Source: Kiritimatiellia bacterium (lineage in GTDB: Bacteria; Verrucomicrobiota; Kiritimatiellia; RFP12; UBA1067). From it: a stretch of DNA of 34,209 bases. Location: assembly GCA_017514235.1 (NCBI GenBank), contig JAFWKK010000080.1, positions 1-34,209 on the forward strand, given 5' to 3'. A program made the translations under genes and the position numbers. Below are positions 31,273-34,209 of the stretch, one piece after another. The stretch's first letter is position 1, and each line of letters opens with the position of its first letter. Below the pieces are notes generated by a model that was not told the origin of the DNA, ran no database searches, and saw nothing but the letters and a program-made list of their open reading frames with translations.

Positions 31273-31857
31273 GTGTTCCGCCGCGCCTTTGTGGATTCCC
31301 TGCCGGTGCTGATGGGGTATTCCACGATGGGTTTCGTGGCCGGCGTGCTGCTTGCCGCGAAGGGGAACGTCGCGCTTTCGCCTCTGTGGGGCTTTCTCAC
31401 CTCTTCGCTGTGGGTGACGGGCACGATGTCCATAGCAGGCGTCCCGGAGATCGCCAGGCGCATTCCCGTCATGGCGTTCGCGCTGATGACGCTCGCCGTC
31501 AACTTCCGCTACGCATTCTACGGCTTCACGATGCTGAAGGCATGGAAGGGCGTGCCTCTGCTCAGGAAGGCGTATCTGGTGCTGATGCTGACCGACGAGA
31601 ACTACGCCCTGGAGGCGGCCAGCGGCATCGCCGACCCCGCCGAGAACGTCCGGTACTGCACGGTCCTCTCCGCCCTCAACCATTCCTACTGGGTCGTAGG
31701 CGTCACGGTCGGCGCGCTCACGGTCGTGCTGCTCGGCATGGCGGTCGATCCCGAGACCATACGGCGCCACACGAACGGCATGGAATTCTCGATGGCCGCC
31801 TTGTTCCTGGTAATATTTACGGATCAGATAAAGGGATTGCTGCAACATGCAAGATGA
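31273..31857 (+). CDS. azlC: AzlC family branched-chain amino acid permease subunit
   Basis: A 194-residue membrane protein with about five hydrophobic helices. AFVDSLPVLMGYSTMGFVAG is the AzlC opening signature. NFRYAFYGFTM and LMLTDENYAL correspond to the conserved NxRH/Y and LTDE motifs. With AzlD it forms an exporter of branched-chain amino acids. The start is uncertain: GTG 31273 keeps the family N-terminus and begins 16 nt after kdsB; GTG 31291 is an alternative. It overlaps the azlD start by 11 nt. Confidence 0.85.
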   Translation: MFRRAFVDSLPVLMGYSTMGFVAGVLLAAKGNVALSPLWGFLTSSLWVTGTMSIAGVPEIARRIPVMAFALMTLAVNFRYAFYGFTMLKAWKGVPLLRKAYLVLMLTDENYALEAASGIADPAENVRYCTVLSALNHSYWVVGVTVGALTVVLLGMAVDPETIRRHTNGMEFSMAALFLVIFTDQIKGLLQHAR

Positions 31858-32536
31858 GATCGCATACATGGCCGGCATAGTGCTGGCCGGGTTCGTCGTG
31901 AACTTCGGGCTGCGCGCGCTGCCGTTCCTGCTTTTTGCGGGGAGCGGACGCGAGCTGCCGCGCTGGGCGGAGAGGGCGGGGAGCCTCGTCTCGCCGGCGA
32001 TAATCGCGGCGCTCATCGTCTATTCCTATTCGGGCCTCGCGTGGAAGACCGCGTACCCGTATGCCGCCGGCGCCCTCGCCGTCGGCCTCCAGCTCTGGCG
32101 GCGCAACCCGCTCGCCAGCATCGTCGCAGGGACCGCCCTGTACATGGCGCTCGTCGGCTGCTGCGGCTGCTCGACCGCGCGCAGCACGATCGAGCTGGAC
32201 GCGCAGAATCCCTTCGTGCGCGTGACGACGGCAGGCGTGTTCATAGGCGACAGGCCCGTGCGCCCGGAACATGTAGCGTCTTATCTGGAAGATTTAGACG
32301 TGCCGAAGAGCCGCACCATACACATACTGCTTGCCGAGAACGTCCGCGACCTGCGTCAGGCCAGGTTCCTCATGGGCTGTCTCGCGAAATCCGGCTACAC
32401 GCGGCCGGTGCTGGTAACGAAGCGCCATGCGGAGTCCGTCGCAGTCGGCAAGCGCAAGCCGCGTCCCGTCCAGCCGCAGCAGCCGAACCGGCGTTCCGGT
32501 GCGCCGAATGTGCTTCGCCCCGCCGGCCGGAAATGA
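31847..32536 (+). CDS. azlD: AzlD transporter subunit fused to an ExbD-like domain
   Basis: A 229-residue protein about twice the usual AzlD length. Residues 1-106 are a standard AzlD: NFGLRALPFLLFAG (19-32), SPAIIAALIVYS (49-60) and four hydrophobic segments. After a Cys-rich junction (GCCGCS, 104-109), residues 122-192 read like the periplasmic domain of ExbD/TolR: VRVTTAGVFIGDRPV (124-138), IHILLAENV (158-166) and GYTRPVLVTKR (183-193). A basic, Pro/Gln-rich tail follows. No separate start codon with a ribosome-binding site was found for the second half, so I read it as one fused chain. What the extra domain does for amino-acid export is unknown. Confidence 0.75.
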   Translation: MQDEIAYMAGIVLAGFVVNFGLRALPFLLFAGSGRELPRWAERAGSLVSPAIIAALIVYSYSGLAWKTAYPYAAGALAVGLQLWRRNPLASIVAGTALYMALVGCCGCSTARSTIELDAQNPFVRVTTAGVFIGDRPVRPEHVASYLEDLDVPKSRTIHILLAENVRDLRQARFLMGCLAKSGYTRPVLVTKRHAESVAVGKRKPRPVQPQQPNRRSGAPNVLRPAGRK

Positions 32537-32599
32537 CATGGCAGGGCGAGTCAATCTCAATGTTAGCCTATTGCTGCGGAGATGTGATTTCTGCACGAC

Positions 32600-32678
32600 T
32601 GCTAATTTGATTTTGCGCCCTCTATAATGTTGATTTTACGCCCAGTGCTAATTGACTTTTGCGCCCGTTTTTGCGCCC
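32600..32678. repeat. Direct repeats with 23-bp spacing
   Basis: TTGATTTTGCGCCC (32607-32620), TTGATTTTACGCCC (32630-32643) and TGACTTTTGCGCCC (32653-32666) repeat with a 23-bp period. A shorter copy, TTTTTGCGCCC, ends at 32678. The first and third are preceded by TGCTAAT. The array fills most of the 185-bp gap between azlD and the broken ATPase gene. Two helical turns between copies suggest protein binding on one DNA face. The gap 32537-32599 holds nothing I recognise. Confidence 0.6.
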
Positions 32679-32721
32679 GTTTTTGATAAGGTATTGTCCG
32701 TAAACTTGTTGGGGACGGCAA

Positions 32722-33942
32722 ATGATTGCAAGATGGCAGGAAAAAGAAGTTGTTTCATCGCTGAAAAACTTCAGGGTGGTGAACTTGACCGGGGCGCGAC
32801 AATGCGGCAAAACCACGCTGTCGAATATGTTGGATTTGCACAATGTCCGGCGATACGCACTGGACAACGATGAGGCTCGCAGGGCGGCGACAAGCGACCC
32901 CCTTGGCTTCGTGGACAGAAAGGACGATGAAACAATAGTCATCGACGAAATCCAAAAAGCCCCGGAACTTCTTAATGCGATGAAAATTCGCGTTGATGCG
33001 TGTAACGCCAAGGGATAGTATCTGTTAACGGGCAGCTCAAACCTGAATTTCGTCAAGGCTGTTTCGGACTCCTTGGCTGGACGCGTTGGCAGGGTGCGGT
33101 TGCGGACGCTGGCATACGGTGAGCGAATTGGCGGAAGTGGAGACTTTCTCGACAGAGCCTTCGCACGAGATTTCCCCGCAGTCATCTCCGGCGTTGACAA
33201 GCGAGCGGCAATACGCCTTGCAGCGCAAAGCGGATATCCCGAGGCAATGGAACTTGAGCAGAGATTCCGCAAGAAATGGTTTCAGGCATATCCCGACAAC
33301 CTTCTCACAAAAGACATCCGCGACGTAACCGAAATCCGAAAGTTTGATGTCCTTCGGAAAATCGCCGTATGGCTGCTGGCGCATTCATCCAAGTTCTTCA
33401 ATGTCTCGGAACTCGCCGCAAAAACAGGTGTCGGCAAGGCCACGGTTGACACATACCTGTCCGCGCTCAAAGCTCTTTACGTCTTTGACGAGGTGCCGCT
33501 GTGGTCAAAGGGGGATTACTCAAGAATCGGCAAGCGTAGCAAGTATTTCGCATCAGACGCAGGGCTGGTTGTAAACATCCTTGGATGGAACGATGAGTCT
33601 ATCTACATGGACGGCGACATGAGCGGGAAAACAATCGAAACATGGGTTTACCAGAACCTCGCCAGCCTTGTGGATGTACAGGGCGACTGCGAGTTGAGCC
33701 AGTACCGCGACTCTAAGAAGCGCGAGATTGACTTCATCGTCGAACGCTCGGACGGAGCGATACTTGGCATAGAGGTCAAGGCCGGATCGTCCTTGGGCGA
33801 AGAGGACTTCAAGCACTTGAAGTGGTTTGCAAAGAACCTTGCAAAAGACGAGTTCACTGGCATCGTTCTCTATTCGGGCGAACATACGCTTCGCTTCGGC
33901 GAAGGCTTCTACGCCGTGCCGCTCGCCACGCTTGGTGCATAA
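32722..33942 (+). pseudogene. AAA+/DUF4143 ATPase gene interrupted by an amber codon
   Basis: One reading frame of 406 codons encodes a complete ATP-binding protein of the AAA_14/DUF4143 family, except for TAG at 33016-33018 (codon 99). Walker A is GARQCGKTT (24-32) and Walker B is IVIDEIQKAP. After the stop the frame continues with YLLTGSSNLNF, TGVGKATVDTYLSALKAL, REIDFIV and GIEVKAG (nuclease-like). Relatives usually have Gln or Arg before YLLTGS, so one base change such as CAG to TAG explains it. Start ATG 32722 has GGGGA upstream. Unless the stop is read through, only the P-loop fragment is made. It is a distant relative of the gene at 17387, not a recent copy. Confidence 0.85.
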
Positions 33943-34008
33943 GAATCCATTGCTGCAGCATAAGAAACTGCGACATTTTCGGTAGAGAAAATTTTTTAAA
34001 ATACCCCC

Positions 34009-34037
34009 TTGCGGATGCGCGGCGATTTTGGTATATT
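34009..34037 (+). promoter_or_regulatory. Promoter of the right-end exported protein
   Basis: TTGCGG (34009-34014), exactly 17 bp, TATATT (34032-34037), preceded by TTTTGG as extended -10. The transcript would start near 34044, about 98 nt before the ATG, in contrast to the leaderless pattern elsewhere. The AT-rich stretch 33985-34003 just upstream could serve as an UP-like element. Confidence 0.65.
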
Positions 34038-34043
34038 ACGCAG

Positions 34044-34141
34044 TGTCAGGCATAGAAGGTCTCCGGCGAGTGCCGGGTGGATCAGCCGTGCCAGGCGAAA
34101 AACTCGAAGGCACACTGGGTTGTGCCAGAAAGAAGAAAAAC
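34044..34141 (+). promoter_or_regulatory. Structured 5' leader, candidate cis-regulatory RNA
   Basis: The leader folds locally. CCGGC (34063-34067) pairs with GCCGG (34072-34076) over a GAGT loop. Further on, GGCAC (34109-34113) can pair either with the upstream GTGCC (34088-34092), or as GGCACA with TGTGCC (34121-34126) over a 6-nt loop. The two are mutually exclusive, the hallmark of a switchable leader. I do not recognise a known riboswitch consensus. No U-run follows, so any control would act on translation or stability. Confidence 0.4.
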
Positions 34142-34209
34142 ATGAAAAAGTTAATGGTTGCAGCCTCTGCGGCACTCTGCGCGGCAGTGAGCTTTGGCGT
34201 TGGGCTGAC
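34142..34209 (+). CDS. Exported protein, N-terminal fragment (runs off window)
   Basis: The last 68 bases encode a signal peptide: two lysines after Met (MKKLMV), then an Ala-rich hydrophobic core (AASAALCAAVSFGVGL). The mature protein is outside the window, so function is unknown. The strong promoter, 98-nt leader and secretion signal suggest an abundant envelope or secreted protein. The ribosome-binding site is weak (AGAAAGAAG). Confidence 0.7.
   Translation, partial: MKKLMVAASAALCAAVSFGVGL

Noticed and set aside
32144-32536. Separate lipoprotein gene starting at the internal ATG before GCCGCS
   Set aside because: The residues before the Cys are too few for a lipoprotein signal (Met-Ala-Leu-Val-Gly), there is no ribosome-binding site, and the frame is continuous with azlD.
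1-34209. CRISPR array or cas genes, prophage or conjugation genes
   Set aside because: No regularly spaced repeats of CRISPR length and no cas, phage structural or transfer proteins were seen. The only arrays are the short repeats at 32600-32678.

Overview
The window looks like a chromosomal stretch of a GC-rich, Gram-negative bacterium that makes lipopolysaccharide and peptidoglycan: lpxA, kdsB, an LptF/LptG permease and murF are all present. The protein flavour (a stand-alone CoaB, a CE15-type esterase, a Tat-exported phosphoesterase with a PQQ-like propeller, a GH20-like barrel) suggests the PVC group, perhaps a Kiritimatiellota, Lentisphaerota or Verrucomicrobiota relative from a gut or anoxic habitat. 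That placement rests on recognising protein families, not on a marker gene.

Layout. Positions 1-135 hold the 5' end of an IS1595-type insertion sequence. From 230 to 5209 (minus strand) an operon with overlapping ends encodes an exported metallophosphoesterase/propeller protein, a GH20-like barrel, an EpsG-like polymerase and a DUF4422 glycosyltransferase: a surface polysaccharide locus. From 5360 to 8293 (minus) lies a stress or housekeeping operon: YfcE-like phosphodiesterase, HtpX protease, TerB-DnaJ protein and a Sir2 deacylase. Then come an EamA transporter (minus), an MscS channel (plus), and an RNA ligase of the DraRnl/Rnl5 type (minus). A colinear plus-strand run from 11.7 to 16.9 kb encodes a sugar kinase-like protein, LuxS, a CE15-like esterase, a DUF167 protein, CoaB and an SAH/5'-deoxyadenosine-type deaminase.

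From 16.9 to 19.7 kb the sequence changes character. A marR-adaptor-RND efflux operon is decayed, and an AAA+/DUF4143 ATPase gene lies inside it. Near-identical 17-bp repeats flank the ATPase. A divergent-PAP2 protein and an unknown membrane protein follow. Next is a tRNA-Thr(UGU) with an unusually long variable arm, then an envelope run: tyrS, lptF/G, lpxA and murF. A second promoter at 25.9 kb starts a chain of a TPR-like membrane protein, a MurU-AmgK-like fusion enzyme, a 698-residue protein of unknown function, kdsB, azlC and an azlD-ExbD-like fusion. The right end holds a second AAA+/DUF4143 ATPase gene, broken by one amber codon behind 23-bp-spaced repeats. Last come a promoter with a structured leader and the first codons of an exported protein.

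A signal runs through the whole window. Many transcription units start with an extended -10 box (TGG-TATAAT or close variants) whose last base lies exactly 7 nt before the start codon. This predicts leaderless mRNAs. The most interesting single items are this promoter architecture, the class-II-like tRNA-Thr, the unknown 698-residue protein in the envelope operon, the MurU-AmgK fusion with a His/Cys tail, and the AzlD-ExbD fusion.
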